A stretch of 59,011 nt of DNA from Cryomorphaceae bacterium (GCA_003331875.1 QOQA01000005.1:1-59011), one strand, 5' to 3'. Shown: positions 48,307 to 58,010, counted from the stretch's first letter. The notes: a model not told the origin generated them from the letters alone. Program-made: numbers and translations.

Positions 48307-49879
48307 AATCATTATTTTAATTTCATTCATGTCAATTTCCCTGATTGGTATAATATTTTTACAGTTTTATTGGATAAAAAATTCACTAGATATCTATGAT
48401 AATCAATTCTCTCAGAGCACTAACAGCGCATTAGTTACTGTGGCAAAAGCTATTTCAGACAGAGAAATGAGAGATTACTTATCAGTTTATCAAAAACTAA
48501 AAGATAGCATCGGAGATCCTGTCGAATCCCAGCTTGTTGATGTTTTTCAGTATATAGACAAGAATAGAGATGATGAAAATATTTACTTGTATTATTCTGC
48601 CATTTTGGAGGAGGATTATAACATTAATTCAAACTTATTTGACTCAAGAATATCAGATAGTATTTCAATAAAAGACTACACAAGTTTAAAATCAACAATA
48701 ATTTTTGATGATGCATTTGGAAAAGAAATGAATAATATGAGTTCAATGGAAAAGTTGCAGATGATGGAAAAAATTTCACTAATTGATGAAGCTAAATATA
48801 AGTCAATTTTTATTGATATAGCTAACCTAAAACCCATAGCTAATCGAGTGTCAAATATCGAAGTCCAACTACTTTTACAAAAAGAGTTTAAAGAAAGAGG
48901 GTTACCTAATGATTATGATTTCAAGATTTTAAATAATAAAATGGAAACTAAATTAGGAACAAGTAAGTATGAAAATTTTAATGAACTCTCACAACACAGC
49001 GTCCCTTTATTTACAAACCAAATTGGAGAAACGGACTATGTATTAGTTGTTGGGTTTCCTATGAACATTACTTTTATTAATTCAAATGTTATTTACCTCA
49101 TTCTACTTTTAGTATTTTTTACATTTATCATAATTTTTTCATTTTATTCAACGATCGTTATTTCAATAAAACAAAAAAATATATCTGAGATGAAATCAGA
49201 CTTCATTAACAATATGACACACGAATTTAAAACTCCCATAGCTACTATAAATCTAGCAATTGATGCTATAAAGAAAAAGTTGATTGGAAAAGTAGATACT
49301 AAGTCCATGGGTTATTTAAATATCATAAAAGATGAAAATAATAGAATGAATAATCAGGTTGAAAATGTCTTGATGATTTCACAATTAGATAAAGAAAAAA
49401 TAGAGATTGACATGAAGATGATGGATTTAAATAAACTGGTTCAGTTGGCCATTGATAGGGTAGAACTACTTTCAGTAAGTATGGGGGCAAGGATAACAAA
49501 GAAGTTTGATAAAAAAGAAAATATTATGATGTTAGCTAAAGAAGAAATGATAAATGTTTTTGTAAATATTCTTGAAAATTCCCTTAAATATTCAAAATCA
49601 AATCCCGTAATTCAAATAATCGTAAAAAATGAAAAATCAAATACGATTGTATTTTTTGCAGACAATGGAATTGGAATGACAAAAAAAGTTAAAACTAAAA
49701 TTTTTGAAAAATTTTACAGAGAGTCGAGCGGAAATATTCATAATATAAAAGGTCATGGTTTAGGTCTTGCTTTTGTCAAAAAAATTATTGACCTGCACGC
49801 TGGTATAATATCTGTTCAAAGCCAAATTGGTAAGGGATCAACATTTAAAATAACTTTTAATAATGTCAATAAAACGTAA
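48293..49879 (+). CDS. sensor histidine kinase
   Basis: A 528-residue inner-membrane sensor. TM1 is about 6-27, a periplasmic domain of about 225 residues follows, TM2 is about 257-283, then the DHp domain with the phosphorylated His310 in NNMTHEFKTPIA and the catalytic ATPase domain with N-box NVFVNILENSLKYS, G1 FFADNGIGM and G2 KGHGLGLAFVKKI. The sensing domain has no recognisable type. It overlaps both coaE and its partner response regulator, so the three are co-translated. The usual flavobacterial order coaE-kinase-regulator is kept; the signal is not known. Confidence 0.92.
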   Translation: MKKNRIIILISFMSISLIGIIFLQFYWIKNSLDIYDNQFSQSTNSALVTVAKAISDREMRDYLSVYQKLKDSIGDPVESQLVDVFQYIDKNRDDENIYLYYSAILEEDYNINSNLFDSRISDSISIKDYTSLKSTIIFDDAFGKEMNNMSSMEKLQMMEKISLIDEAKYKSIFIDIANLKPIANRVSNIEVQLLLQKEFKERGLPNDYDFKILNNKMETKLGTSKYENFNELSQHSVPLFTNQIGETDYVLVVGFPMNITFINSNVIYLILLLVFFTFIIIFSFYSTIVISIKQKNISEMKSDFINNMTHEFKTPIATINLAIDAIKKKLIGKVDTKSMGYLNIIKDENNRMNNQVENVLMISQLDKEKIEIDMKMMDLNKLVQLAIDRVELLSVSMGARITKKFDKKENIMMLAKEEMINVFVNILENSLKYSKSNPVIQIIVKNEKSNTIVFFADNGIGMTKKVKTKIFEKFYRESSGNIHNIKGHGLGLAFVKKIIDLHAGIISVQSQIGKGSTFKITFNNVNKT

Positions 49880-50561
49880 AAAAATATTAATTGTTGAGGA
49901 TGATCCAAATTTTGGATCAATATTAGTTGACTTTCTCAGATTACACTCTTTTAATGTTACACTTTCAAAAAATGGTGTTGACGGCTTAAAAAAATTTAAA
50001 TCTCAAAATTTTGATATGTGTATTTTGGATATTATGATGCCTTTCAAGGACGGATTCACTCTTGCAAAAGAAATTAGAAACTTAAATTATAATGTTCCTA
50101 TTATTTTTTTGACTGCAAAATCTTTAAAGGACGATATTGTAAAAGGTTTTAAAATTGGTGCTGATGACTATATTATAAAACCATTTGATTCTGATATACT
50201 TTTATTAAAAATTAAATCACATTTTAAAAGGAATTTTAGATCAAAATTGACGGAAAATAAAAAAACTGCTTATAAGTTTTCTAAGTTTACCTTCGATTCT
50301 AAACTACGACAATTAATTTTTAATAATGAAAATCCTGTTATATTATCCCCTAAAGAGTCTGATTTATTGCAATTACTAATTGAAAATATAAATGATTTAA
50401 CATCAAGAGAAGAAGCATTAATCAAGATATGGAAGGATGATAATTATTTTACTTCAAGATCAATGGATGTTTACATAACAAAGATTAGAAAATATCTATC
50501 CAAGGATCCCTTAATAAGGATTGACAATATTCATGGTAAAGGATTTAAATTGTCAATCTAA
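49863..50561 (+). CDS. OmpR/PhoB-family response regulator
   Basis: A 232-residue DNA-binding regulator. The receiver domain (about 5-120) has the acidic pair ED (12-13), the phosphorylated Asp56 in CILDIMMP, Thr in FLTAKS and Lys in IIKPFD. The C-terminal winged helix (about 130-230) shows LSPKESDLLQLLIEN, SREEALIKIW, RSMDVYITKIRKYL and IHGKGFKL. It is encoded with a 17-nt overlap by the preceding kinase gene, its cognate partner. Convergent with xerD, overlapping it by 4 nt. Confidence 0.94.
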   Translation: MSIKRKKILIVEDDPNFGSILVDFLRLHSFNVTLSKNGVDGLKKFKSQNFDMCILDIMMPFKDGFTLAKEIRNLNYNVPIIFLTAKSLKDDIVKGFKIGADDYIIKPFDSDILLLKIKSHFKRNFRSKLTENKKTAYKFSKFTFDSKLRQLIFNNENPVILSPKESDLLQLLIENINDLTSREEALIKIWKDDNYFTSRSMDVYITKIRKYLSKDPLIRIDNIHGKGFKLSI

Positions 50562-51454
50562 ATTGATTTTCTAGGGTGATACTTAATCATAGTTTCAACT
50601 AAGTGTTTTTTATTTACGTTTAAATATTTTTCAGTTGTAATAATATTCTCATGTCCCATCATTTTTTGAATACTAATGATATCAGCTCCATTTTCAATTA
50701 GATGTGTTGCAAATGAATGTCTCAATGTGTGTGGACTAATTTTATAGTTAATTTTTGCTGCTAAAGCGGCATCATTTATAATATTATATAGCATTATCCT
50801 ACTCAATTTACTCCCTCTGTTGTTTAAAAATACAATATCAACGGATTGTTTATTAATCTTTGATTCGTCTCTTTCACAATCGATATAGTTATAAAGTAAT
50901 TTTTTTGCGATACTACTTAATGGTACAAACCTTTCTTTTTTGCCTTTACCTAAAACCTTAATTAAAGACTCATCAAAAAATATATTGGATATTTTCATTT
51001 CTATTACCTCACTTACACGAAGACCACAACTATACATTACTTCAATAATTGTTTGATTTCGTATACCAAATTTTGTAAGCGAAGCCTGTGTTATTATTTT
51101 ATCAATTTCATTAGTGGACAGAACAAAAGGAACTTTAGAATCAGTTTTTGGATAATTAATATCTTCAATTGGATTGTTTTCCAATATTTTTTCTAAAACT
51201 AAAAAATTATAAAATGATTTTAGCGTTGAAATAATTCTTCCTTGTGTTTTACCACTTACTTTTTTTGATTCTTCATATAAAAACTCACGAATAATTTCAG
51301 GATTTATAAAATTCAATTCTTTAATATTACTTTTTAATAAAAAAACTTTAAATTTTATTAAATCTGAACTATAACTTTTGATTGTATTCTCTGATAAGTT
51401 TCTTTCTAATTTTAAAAAATTTTCAAAATCTTTAAAATAAGTTGTTAGATTCAA
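50558..51454 (-). CDS. xerD: site-specific tyrosine recombinase XerD-like
   Basis: A 298-residue tyrosine recombinase that resolves chromosome dimers at dif with its partner recombinase. An N-terminal SAM-like core-binding domain (about 1-90) precedes the catalytic domain with Arg146 in CGLRVSEV, His242 and Arg245 in HTLRHSFATH, His268 in MMGHEN and the nucleophile Tyr277. The start is TTG (51452-51454). The lack of neighbouring mobile-element genes and its full chromosomal-type layout argue for a housekeeping Xer over a phage integrase. Divergent from aroQ. Confidence 0.9.
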   Translation of the reverse strand: MNLTTYFKDFENFLKLERNLSENTIKSYSSDLIKFKVFLLKSNIKELNFINPEIIREFLYEESKKVSGKTQGRIISTLKSFYNFLVLEKILENNPIEDINYPKTDSKVPFVLSTNEIDKIITQASLTKFGIRNQTIIEVMYSCGLRVSEVIEMKISNIFFDESLIKVLGKGKKERFVPLSSIAKKLLYNYIDCERDESKINKQSVDIVFLNNRGSKLSRIMLYNIINDAALAAKINYKISPHTLRHSFATHLIENGADIISIQKMMGHENIITTEKYLNVNKKHLVETMIKYHPRKSI

Positions 51455-51487
51455 ATCTTTTAATTTTAAATTTATAAATTGAAAAAT

Positions 51488-51919
51488 ATGAAGTTACAAA
51501 TTATAAATGGTCCCAACTTAAACCTCATTGGTCAAAGAGAAAAAAGTATATATGGAGTTATGAGTTTTGATGATTATTTACATTATTTATTAAAAAAATA
51601 CTCTGCATTATCTATTGATTATTTTCAATCTAATATTGAGGGTGAAATTATAGACAAGATACAGGAAGTTGGATACTCATCTGATGGAATTATTCTTAAT
51701 GCTGCAGCCTACACACATACATCTGTTGGTATAGCTGATGCTGTGAGAGCGATTGAAACACCTGTGATTGAAGTTCACATCTCAAATACTAAATCTAGAG
51801 AGGATTATAGGCATAAATCATTTATAAGCCCTCACGTTAAAGGCATTATCCAAGGTTTTGGCTTGTTGAGTTATGAGTTAGCTATTATTAGTTTTTTAGA
51901 CAGAATTAAAGATGAATAA
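51488..51919 (+). CDS. aroQ: 3-dehydroquinate dehydratase, type II
   Basis: A 143-residue dodecameric dehydratase, the third step of the shikimate pathway. The N-terminal IINGPNLNLIGQREKSIYG holds the catalytic Arg and Tyr, FQSNIEGEIIDKI the Glu of the mid-motif, LNAAAYTHTSVGIADA the substrate Asn, and EVHISN the catalytic His. The ATG at 51488 is preferred; a TTG at 51479 would add three residues. The end overlaps lpdA on the opposite strand by 14 nt. Confidence 0.96.
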   Translation: MKLQIINGPNLNLIGQREKSIYGVMSFDDYLHYLLKKYSALSIDYFQSNIEGEIIDKIQEVGYSSDGIILNAAAYTHTSVGIADAVRAIETPVIEVHISNTKSREDYRHKSFISPHVKGIIQGFGLLSYELAIISFLDRIKDE

Positions 51920-53294
51920 CTTCATCATATGCATCAGCAACTGCCTCCATTACTGCCTCACTCATTGTAGGATGTGGATGTACAGATTTTAAAATTTCGT
52001 GCCCTGTAGTTTCCAGTTTTTTTCCGACAACCGCCTCTGAAATCATTTCAGTAACATTGCTGCCAATCATATGACATCCTAACCATTCGCCGTATTTAGA
52101 ATCAAAAATAACTTTTACGAAACCATCAGTGTGACCAGAAGCTTGAGCTTTTCCAGATGCAGAGAAGGGAAATTTACCAACTTTTATTTCATAACCATTT
52201 TCTAAAGCTTTTTTTTCAGTGAAACCAACAGATGCGATCTCAGGTTTACTGTAAGTGCAGCCCGGGATATTATTGTAATCAATAGGATGTGGGTTTAAGC
52301 CTTTTATGTATTCAATACATGTTATACCTTCGGCTGATGCAACGTGAGCTAAAGACTGTCCAGAGACAATATCACCAATGGCATAAATACCTTCAACATT
52401 TGTCATGTAATATTCATTTACTAATACTTTATCAGATTCAACTTTAACACCAATTTGCTCTAATCCAATATCTTCAATATTTGACTTAATACCAACAGCA
52501 CTTAAAACAACATCACTGATAAGTTCGAGATTTTTGTCTTTACTCTCAATTTCTACCATTACTTTGTCTTCAGAAATTTCAGAAGAAACAACTTTTGAGC
52601 CGGTAAGGATATTAATATTTTTTTTCTTTAAAATTTTTTCTAATTCTTTTGATACCTCGTGATCTTCATTTGGAGCTATTCTATCTTGAAATTCAACAAC
52701 TGTTACCTCTGTTCCCAAGGAATTATAAAAATATGCAAACTCAATCCCAATAGCACCAGATCCAACAATGATCATACTGCTTGGTTGTTTATTTAATGTC
52801 ATAGCATCTCGGTAACCCAGAATTTTTTCCCCATCCTTTTTTAATGATTCTATATCTCTAGATCTAGCTCCTGTAGCGATAATTATATTTTTGGCAGAAA
52901 TATCAAATGACTCTTCATCATTGGTTACCTCTAATATTTTACCTTCTTTTATTCTTCCAAATCCTGCATAAACTTTTATTTTATTTTTTTTCATTAAGAA
53001 GTTAACCCCTTTACTCATTTTATCTGCAACATTTCTGCTTCGATCAATAATTTTGTTAAAGTTTTGGGTGTAATTTTCAACAGTAATTCCATAATCATTT
53101 ATGTTGTTTAAATAATCAAATACTTCAGCAGATTTAAGTAAGGCTTTAGTTGGTATACATCCCCAATTTAGACAAATACCACCTAAACTCTCCTTTTCAA
53201 TTATGGCTGTTTTAAAACCTAATTGGGAAGCTCTGATAGCACTTACGTAACCACCTGGACCACTTCCTAGTACAACAATATCATAATTTTCCAT
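51906..53294 (-). CDS. lpdA: dihydrolipoyl dehydrogenase
   Basis: A 462-residue flavoprotein, the E3 of the pyruvate and 2-oxoglutarate dehydrogenase complexes, which reoxidises lipoamide with NAD. FAD-binding GSGPGGYVSAIRA (about 10-22), the redox disulphide in GGICLNWGCIPTKALL (two Cys five residues apart), the NAD site GSGAIGIEFAYF and the C-terminal catalytic HPHPTMSEA are all present. It follows the two msrB genes with 1 bp between, so a redox-repair and redox-metabolism transcript is formed. The E1/E2 genes are not in view. Confidence 0.96.
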   Translation of the reverse strand: MENYDIVVLGSGPGGYVSAIRASQLGFKTAIIEKESLGGICLNWGCIPTKALLKSAEVFDYLNNINDYGITVENYTQNFNKIIDRSRNVADKMSKGVNFLMKKNKIKVYAGFGRIKEGKILEVTNDEESFDISAKNIIIATGARSRDIESLKKDGEKILGYRDAMTLNKQPSSMIIVGSGAIGIEFAYFYNSLGTEVTVVEFQDRIAPNEDHEVSKELEKILKKKNINILTGSKVVSSEISEDKVMVEIESKDKNLELISDVVLSAVGIKSNIEDIGLEQIGVKVESDKVLVNEYYMTNVEGIYAIGDIVSGQSLAHVASAEGITCIEYIKGLNPHPIDYNNIPGCTYSKPEIASVGFTEKKALENGYEIKVGKFPFSASGKAQASGHTDGFVKVIFDSKYGEWLGCHMIGSNVTEMISEAVVGKKLETTGHEILKSVHPHPTMSEAVMEAVADAYDEVIHL

Positions 53295-53295
53295 A

Positions 53296-53679
53296 CTATT
53301 TATTTTTAAAATTTATACTTGCAGAATTAACACAATATCTTATGCCCGTTTCAGTTGGACCATCATTAAAAACATGACCAATATGGCCATTACAGTTTGA
53401 ACATAATATTTCTGTTCGAATTCTCATCAACGACCTATCTTCTTTGTAGGTTATACTTCCTTTTTTTGCTTTATCAAAACTTGGCCAACCACATCCACTA
53501 TCAAATTTTGAATCGCTTTCAAATAAAACTGTATCACATCCTTTACAGCTATAGTTCCCATTTTTGAAATGTAGATTGTATTTTCCAGAAAATGGAATTT
53601 CAGTTGCTGCTTCCCTCAAAACCTTATAGCTTAATCCATCTAATTTAGATTTCCAATACTTATTGTCTTTCTTTTTCAT
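53296..53679 (-). CDS. msrB: peptide-methionine (R)-S-oxide reductase, cytoplasmic
   Basis: A 127-residue enzyme reducing the R form of methionine sulfoxide in proteins. Zinc ligands are in CKGCD and CSNC; the catalytic Cys is in RYCVNSASI near the C-terminus. FSGKYNLHFKNGNYSC and GCGWPSFDKA are other hallmarks. It has no signal peptide, unlike the upstream paralogue, so this copy works in the cytoplasm. Its ATG overlaps the upstream msrB stop (ATGA). No msrA is present here. Confidence 0.95.
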   Translation of the reverse strand: MKKKDNKYWKSKLDGLSYKVLREAATEIPFSGKYNLHFKNGNYSCKGCDTVLFESDSKFDSGCGWPSFDKAKKGSITYKEDRSLMRIRTEILCSNCNGHIGHVFNDGPTETGIRYCVNSASINFKNK

Positions 53680-54140
53680 GATTTTTTAAAAATTAATGCA
53701 GCAGAGTTTACACAATGTCGAATGCCCGTAGTTTCTTTTGGCCCGTCGTTAAATACATGACCTAAGTGACCGCCACATTTCTTACATTTTATTTCTGTTC
53801 TGGGATAACCCAATTTATAATCGACATCATAAACTAGTTTATTATCAATTTCTTTATCAAAACTTGGCCAACCACAAAAGGAGTTATATTTGTTATTCGA
53901 CTTATAAAGTGGCTCATTACAACCAGCACAGTGGTAGGTACCTTTTTCATAAAAGTCATCATATTTTCCGGTGTAAGGTCTTTCAGTGTAAGCTTTCCTT
54001 AAAACCAGATATGACATTTGATCAAGTTGCTTTCTCCACTCATTATCACTTTTGATCACGTCGTAACTAATTTCATTAGTTTGCGATTTACAAGCAGTTA
54101 AGAAGAATAAAGATAGAAAGAGAAAATTTATATACTTCAT
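53676..54140 (-). CDS. msrB: peptide-methionine (R)-S-oxide reductase, lipoprotein form
   Basis: A 154-residue MsrB with an N-terminal lipoprotein signal (FLTAC, Cys17), so it repairs oxidised methionine in the envelope. Zinc ligands CAGCN and CKKC and the catalytic Cys in IRHCVNSAAL are present; FCGWPSFDK keeps the family core. It pairs with the cytoplasmic MsrB directly downstream, giving one enzyme for each side of the inner membrane. A TATTTTTG element (54153-54160, minus) lies 12 nt before its start. Confidence 0.94.
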   Translation of the reverse strand: MKYINFLFLSLFFLTACKSQTNEISYDVIKSDNEWRKQLDQMSYLVLRKAYTERPYTGKYDDFYEKGTYHCAGCNEPLYKSNNKYNSFCGWPSFDKEIDNKLVYDVDYKLGYPRTEIKCKKCGGHLGHVFNDGPKETTGIRHCVNSAALIFKKS

Positions 54141-54152
54141 TTAAAGTTTGTT

Positions 54153-54160
54153 CAAAAATA
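54153..54160 (-). promoter_or_regulatory. candidate -7 promoter element for the msrB-msrB-lpdA unit
   Basis: On the minus strand TATTTTTG fits TAnnTTTG, with 12 nt to the ATG; the same octamer at nearly the same distance precedes the DegP-like gene. No matching -33 element is seen. Confidence 0.3.
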
Positions 54161-54188
54161 ATTTATATTTTCAACATAATCAGCAACT

Positions 54189-55499
54189 ATGCCAAAAACT
54201 GAATATAAAAAGGGGGATAAAACATTATTGAGGGCTTGGGCTTTTTATGATTGGGCTAACTCTGTTTATGCTCTGGTCATATCAACTGCAATATTTCCTC
54301 TCTATTTTGGAGCTTTGTTTGAGGAAAGTCTTTATGTAGAGGTTTTTGGAATTAATTATAAAAATACTGCACTAATTCAACATTTAACCAGTCTAGTTTT
54401 TATTTGCCTTGCATTTATGATTCCAATACTTTCTGGAATTGCAGACTATTTAAAAAATAAGGTATCATTTTTAAAATTTTTCTGTTTTCTGGGAAGTTTA
54501 TCATGTATTGGATTATATTTTTTTACAATTGAAAATATATATTTAGGATTATTTTTTTATTTTTTTGCATTATTTAGTTTTTGGGCTAGTCTAGTTTTTT
54601 ATAACTCTTATTTACCGGAAATTGCTTTTCCTCACCAGCAAGATAAGGTTAGTGCTCAAGGATTTTCTTATGGATACATTGGAAGTGTTTTACTTTTATT
54701 GATTAACCTTTTAATGGTTTTATATCCATCGACTTTTGGTTTTCAGGATACAATCGAACCAATGAGAATTTCTTTTGTCATGGTCGGTTTGTGGTGGGCT
54801 GGTTTTAGTCAGTATACTTTTTACTATTTACCAAAAAATCAAATACAATTGACAAATAAAAATATTTTAAAAAAATCAGTATTATTTGGTGGTTTTACGG
54901 AGTTAAATAATGTTTGGAAAATAATAAAAAAACAAAAATCAATAAAAAAATTTCTTATTGCTTTTTTTGTTTTTAGCTGTGCTTTACAAACAATCATTTT
55001 AATTGCAAGCTATTTTGGAGAGCAAGAAATTATATGGAGAGAGGGTGAGAAGCAAATTGGATTAATAACTAGCATGCTTCTAATACAGTTAATTGCCATA
55101 ATTGGAGCTATGCTAACTGCAAAATTTTCAGAGAAGTTTGGTAACATACAAACCTTAATTTTTCTCAATATATTTTGGTTTTTCCTTTGTGTGGGAGGTT
55201 ATTTCATTAAGTTTTCTTATGAGTTCTACGTTGTTGCAGCACTCGTTGGATTAGTAATGGGTGGAATTCAAGCGTTATCCAGATCTACATATTCGAAATT
55301 AATACCAGAAACTAAAAACACTTGTTCATACTTTAGTTTTTATCAAATGTGTATGATAATAAGTATTTCATTGGGAACATTCATGTCTGGAATCATTGAT
55401 CAATTAACAGGAAGTTTAAGAAATTCAATTATTGTTTTTGCTATTATTTTTATTTTTGGCGCATTACTTTTAAAAGGTATAAAAATGAAAAAGCTGTAA
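54189..55499 (+). CDS. UMF1-family MFS transporter
   Basis: A 436-residue integral membrane protein with about 12 hydrophobic segments. The N-terminal LLRAWAFYDWANSVYALVISTAIFPLYF is the signature of the UMF1 (Atg22-like vacuole effluxer) branch of the major facilitator superfamily, and GGIQALSRSTYSKLIP is the matching late motif. Yeast Atg22 exports amino acids from the vacuole; the substrate in bacteria is not established. Divergent from msrB by 48 bp. Confidence 0.9.
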   Translation: MPKTEYKKGDKTLLRAWAFYDWANSVYALVISTAIFPLYFGALFEESLYVEVFGINYKNTALIQHLTSLVFICLAFMIPILSGIADYLKNKVSFLKFFCFLGSLSCIGLYFFTIENIYLGLFFYFFALFSFWASLVFYNSYLPEIAFPHQQDKVSAQGFSYGYIGSVLLLLINLLMVLYPSTFGFQDTIEPMRISFVMVGLWWAGFSQYTFYYLPKNQIQLTNKNILKKSVLFGGFTELNNVWKIIKKQKSIKKFLIAFFVFSCALQTIILIASYFGEQEIIWREGEKQIGLITSMLLIQLIAIIGAMLTAKFSEKFGNIQTLIFLNIFWFFLCVGGYFIKFSYEFYVVAALVGLVMGGIQALSRSTYSKLIPETKNTCSYFSFYQMCMIISISLGTFMSGIIDQLTGSLRNSIIVFAIIFIFGALLLKGIKMKKL

Positions 55500-55519
55500 C
55501 CTTGTCAATTGTTGCATAC

Positions 55520-55535
55520 TGGCATGATACTTGAA
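55520..55535 (+). promoter_or_regulatory. possible sigma-54-like promoter of lon
   Basis: TGGCATGATACTTGAA matches the sigma-54 (RpoN) -24/-12 consensus TGGCAYR-N4-TTGCW at all defined positions but one (A for the C in TTGC). It lies 48 nt upstream of the lon ATG in an 84-bp intergenic region. No activator site is visible. Confidence 0.4.
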
Positions 55536-55583
55536 AATATAAAAAAAACAACAATACTTAATTAAAATCATTTTTTCATAGAA

Positions 55584-58007
55584 ATGGAAAACCTCTTTGA
55601 TTTAAACACGTTCTCGGGAAAAATAATTGATGAAGAATCAGACCTTATCCCACTTATGACATCTGATGATGAAGAAGCTATTAACAAAGAAAAATTACCA
55701 AAGTCACTTTCAATTCTTCCCCTAAAAAACACCGTGCTTTTTCCTGGTGTTGTTATTCCAATAACTGCTACAAGAAACAAATCAGTCAAGTTAATTAAGG
55801 CCTGCAACAAAGGTAGCAAGCTAATTGGCGTTGTGTCACAAATCAACAATAAGGTTTCTGATCCTAAAATACAGGACATTAATAATATAGGAACAGTTGC
55901 CAAAATTCTAAGGGTTTTACAAATGCCAGATGGCAATTTAACAATCATAATACAAGGAAAAAAGAGGTTTAAAATAGAAAAAATTATATCTGAGAAGCCA
56001 TTTATAAAAGCTGATATTAGTGAAATAAAAGAAATAAAACCTCAGAAAAATGATAAAAAATATAATGCAACTATAGATTCAATAAAAGACCTAGCCTTAA
56101 AAATTATTGATGAAAACCCAAACATTCCATCTGAAGCTTCAATAGCAATTAAAAACATCCACAGCAATGCATTTTTAGTAAATTTTGTATCATCAAATAT
56201 GAATATTAGTGTTTCAGATAAATACAAAATTTTAGAAACCGATAGTCACCAAAATAGGGCAATTGAATGTTTAAAGTACATGAATATTGAATTCCAGAAA
56301 TTATCATTAAAAAATGATATACAATCAAAAGTTAGAAATGATCTTGATCAACAACAACGTGAATATTATTTAAATCAACAACTTAAGACTATTCAAGAGG
56401 AGCTGGGTAGTTCATCAAACCATAAAGATATTGAAGATATAAGATCAAAAGCAAGCATAAAAAAATGGACCAACGATGTTAAAAATCACTTTGAAAAAGA
56501 GTTGGTTAAACTCCAAAGAATTAATACCCAAATGGCTGAGTATTCGATTCAGAGAAACTATATTGACCTTCTTTTAGATTTACCATGGAATGAATTTTCT
56601 AAAGATAATTATAAACTTGATCATGCATTGAGAATTCTAAACAAAGATCATTTTGGCTTAAAAACAGTTAAAGAGAGAATAATTGAGCAAATTGCTGTTT
56701 TAAAATTGAAGGGTGATATGAGTGCACCAATTTTATGTTTTTACGGCCCACCTGGTGTTGGAAAAACATCATTAGGCAAATCTATTGCAAAAGCATTGGG
56801 TAGAGAATATATTAGAATATCTCTAGGGGGATTAAGGGATGAATCTGAAATTAGAGGGCACAGGAAAACTTATATTGGCGCAATGCCAGGAAGAATAATA
56901 CAGAATTTAAAAAAGGTAAAGACTTCAAACCCTGTTTTTGTTTTAGATGAAATTGATAAAATGAGTATAGGAAATCAAGGAGACCCTTCATCTGCAATGC
57001 TAGAGGTCTTGGACCCTGAGCAAAATATATCATTTTATGATAATTTTTTAGAATTAGGGTTTGATTTATCAAAAGTTTTATTCATTGCCACAGCAAATAA
57101 TATTAATAATATTCAACCTGCATTACTAGATAGGATGGAAATAATTAATATTTCAGGATATAGTCTTGATGAAAAAGTACAAATTGCAAAAAAATATTTG
57201 ATAAAAAAACAAAAAGACAACCATGGTCTTGGTAATGATACTTTTGACTTAGGTAATGATGTAATAGCAGCAATAATTAAGGGATATACAAGAGAGTCAG
57301 GTGTAAGACTTCTTGATAAAAAAATTTCAAAAATATCGCGATGGGTTGCAAAATCAATAGTAAAGAAAGAAAATTACGAAAATAAATTAAAGATCCATCA
57401 TCTTAAACATATTCTTGGAATTGGATTAGACCAGACAATTTCAGAAATTAATGACATCACTGGAATTGTTAATGGACTTGCTTGGACTCAATATGGTGGT
57501 GAAATACTTTTTATTGAATCCACAATGTCAAAAGGAAAAGGTAACCTATCTATCACAGGAAATTTAGGTAAGGTTATGAAAGAATCTGCCACCATTGCTC
57601 TTGAATATTTAAAATCAAACTCCAAACTATTGGGGATCGAAAATCAAGACTTTTTAGAAAATAATTTTCACATTCATGTCCCCGAGGGAGCAACTCCTAA
57701 AGATGGTCCAAGTGCCGGTATAACTATTTTAACTTCATTGGTTTCTTTGGTCAAGAATAAGAAAGTAAAATCAAGCCTAGCAATGAGTGGAGAGATTACG
57801 TTAAGAGGAAAAGTTCTTCCTGTGGGTGGAATTAAAGAAAAAATTTTAGCAGCAAAAAGAGCAAATATCAAACAACTTGTTTTACCTATTGCAAATAAAA
57901 AACATGTGGAAGAAATTGAAAAAAAATATATTAAGGGTTTAAAATTTAGATATGTAGAAAGAATGATTGAAGTAATTAACTTTTCACTTGAAAAAAATAA
58001 ATTATAA
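55584..58007 (+). CDS. lon: ATP-dependent protease Lon
   Basis: An 807-residue cytoplasmic AAA+ protease that degrades misfolded and regulatory proteins. The N-terminal LAN substrate-binding domain is about 35-235 (LSILPLKNTVLFPGVVIPI), Walker A is GPPGVGKT (388-395), Walker B FVLDEIDKM, and the C-terminal protease domain has the catalytic dyad Ser710 (PKDGPSAGI) and Lys753 (GGIKEK). About 25 residues longer than E. coli Lon, as is common in Bacteroidota. cmk follows after 3 nt. A possible stress-type promoter lies upstream. Confidence 0.97.
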   Translation: MENLFDLNTFSGKIIDEESDLIPLMTSDDEEAINKEKLPKSLSILPLKNTVLFPGVVIPITATRNKSVKLIKACNKGSKLIGVVSQINNKVSDPKIQDINNIGTVAKILRVLQMPDGNLTIIIQGKKRFKIEKIISEKPFIKADISEIKEIKPQKNDKKYNATIDSIKDLALKIIDENPNIPSEASIAIKNIHSNAFLVNFVSSNMNISVSDKYKILETDSHQNRAIECLKYMNIEFQKLSLKNDIQSKVRNDLDQQQREYYLNQQLKTIQEELGSSSNHKDIEDIRSKASIKKWTNDVKNHFEKELVKLQRINTQMAEYSIQRNYIDLLLDLPWNEFSKDNYKLDHALRILNKDHFGLKTVKERIIEQIAVLKLKGDMSAPILCFYGPPGVGKTSLGKSIAKALGREYIRISLGGLRDESEIRGHRKTYIGAMPGRIIQNLKKVKTSNPVFVLDEIDKMSIGNQGDPSSAMLEVLDPEQNISFYDNFLELGFDLSKVLFIATANNINNIQPALLDRMEIINISGYSLDEKVQIAKKYLIKKQKDNHGLGNDTFDLGNDVIAAIIKGYTRESGVRLLDKKISKISRWVAKSIVKKENYENKLKIHHLKHILGIGLDQTISEINDITGIVNGLAWTQYGGEILFIESTMSKGKGNLSITGNLGKVMKESATIALEYLKSNSKLLGIENQDFLENNFHIHVPEGATPKDGPSAGITILTSLVSLVKNKKVKSSLAMSGEITLRGKVLPVGGIKEKILAAKRANIKQLVLPIANKKHVEEIEKKYIKGLKFRYVERMIEVINFSLEKNKL

Positions 58008-58010
58008 ATA

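Noticed and set aside
50558-51454. Tyrosine recombinase as sign of a prophage or integrative element
   Set aside because: The protein has the full XerC/D layout, the neighbours are housekeeping genes, and no attachment repeats or phage genes are visible.
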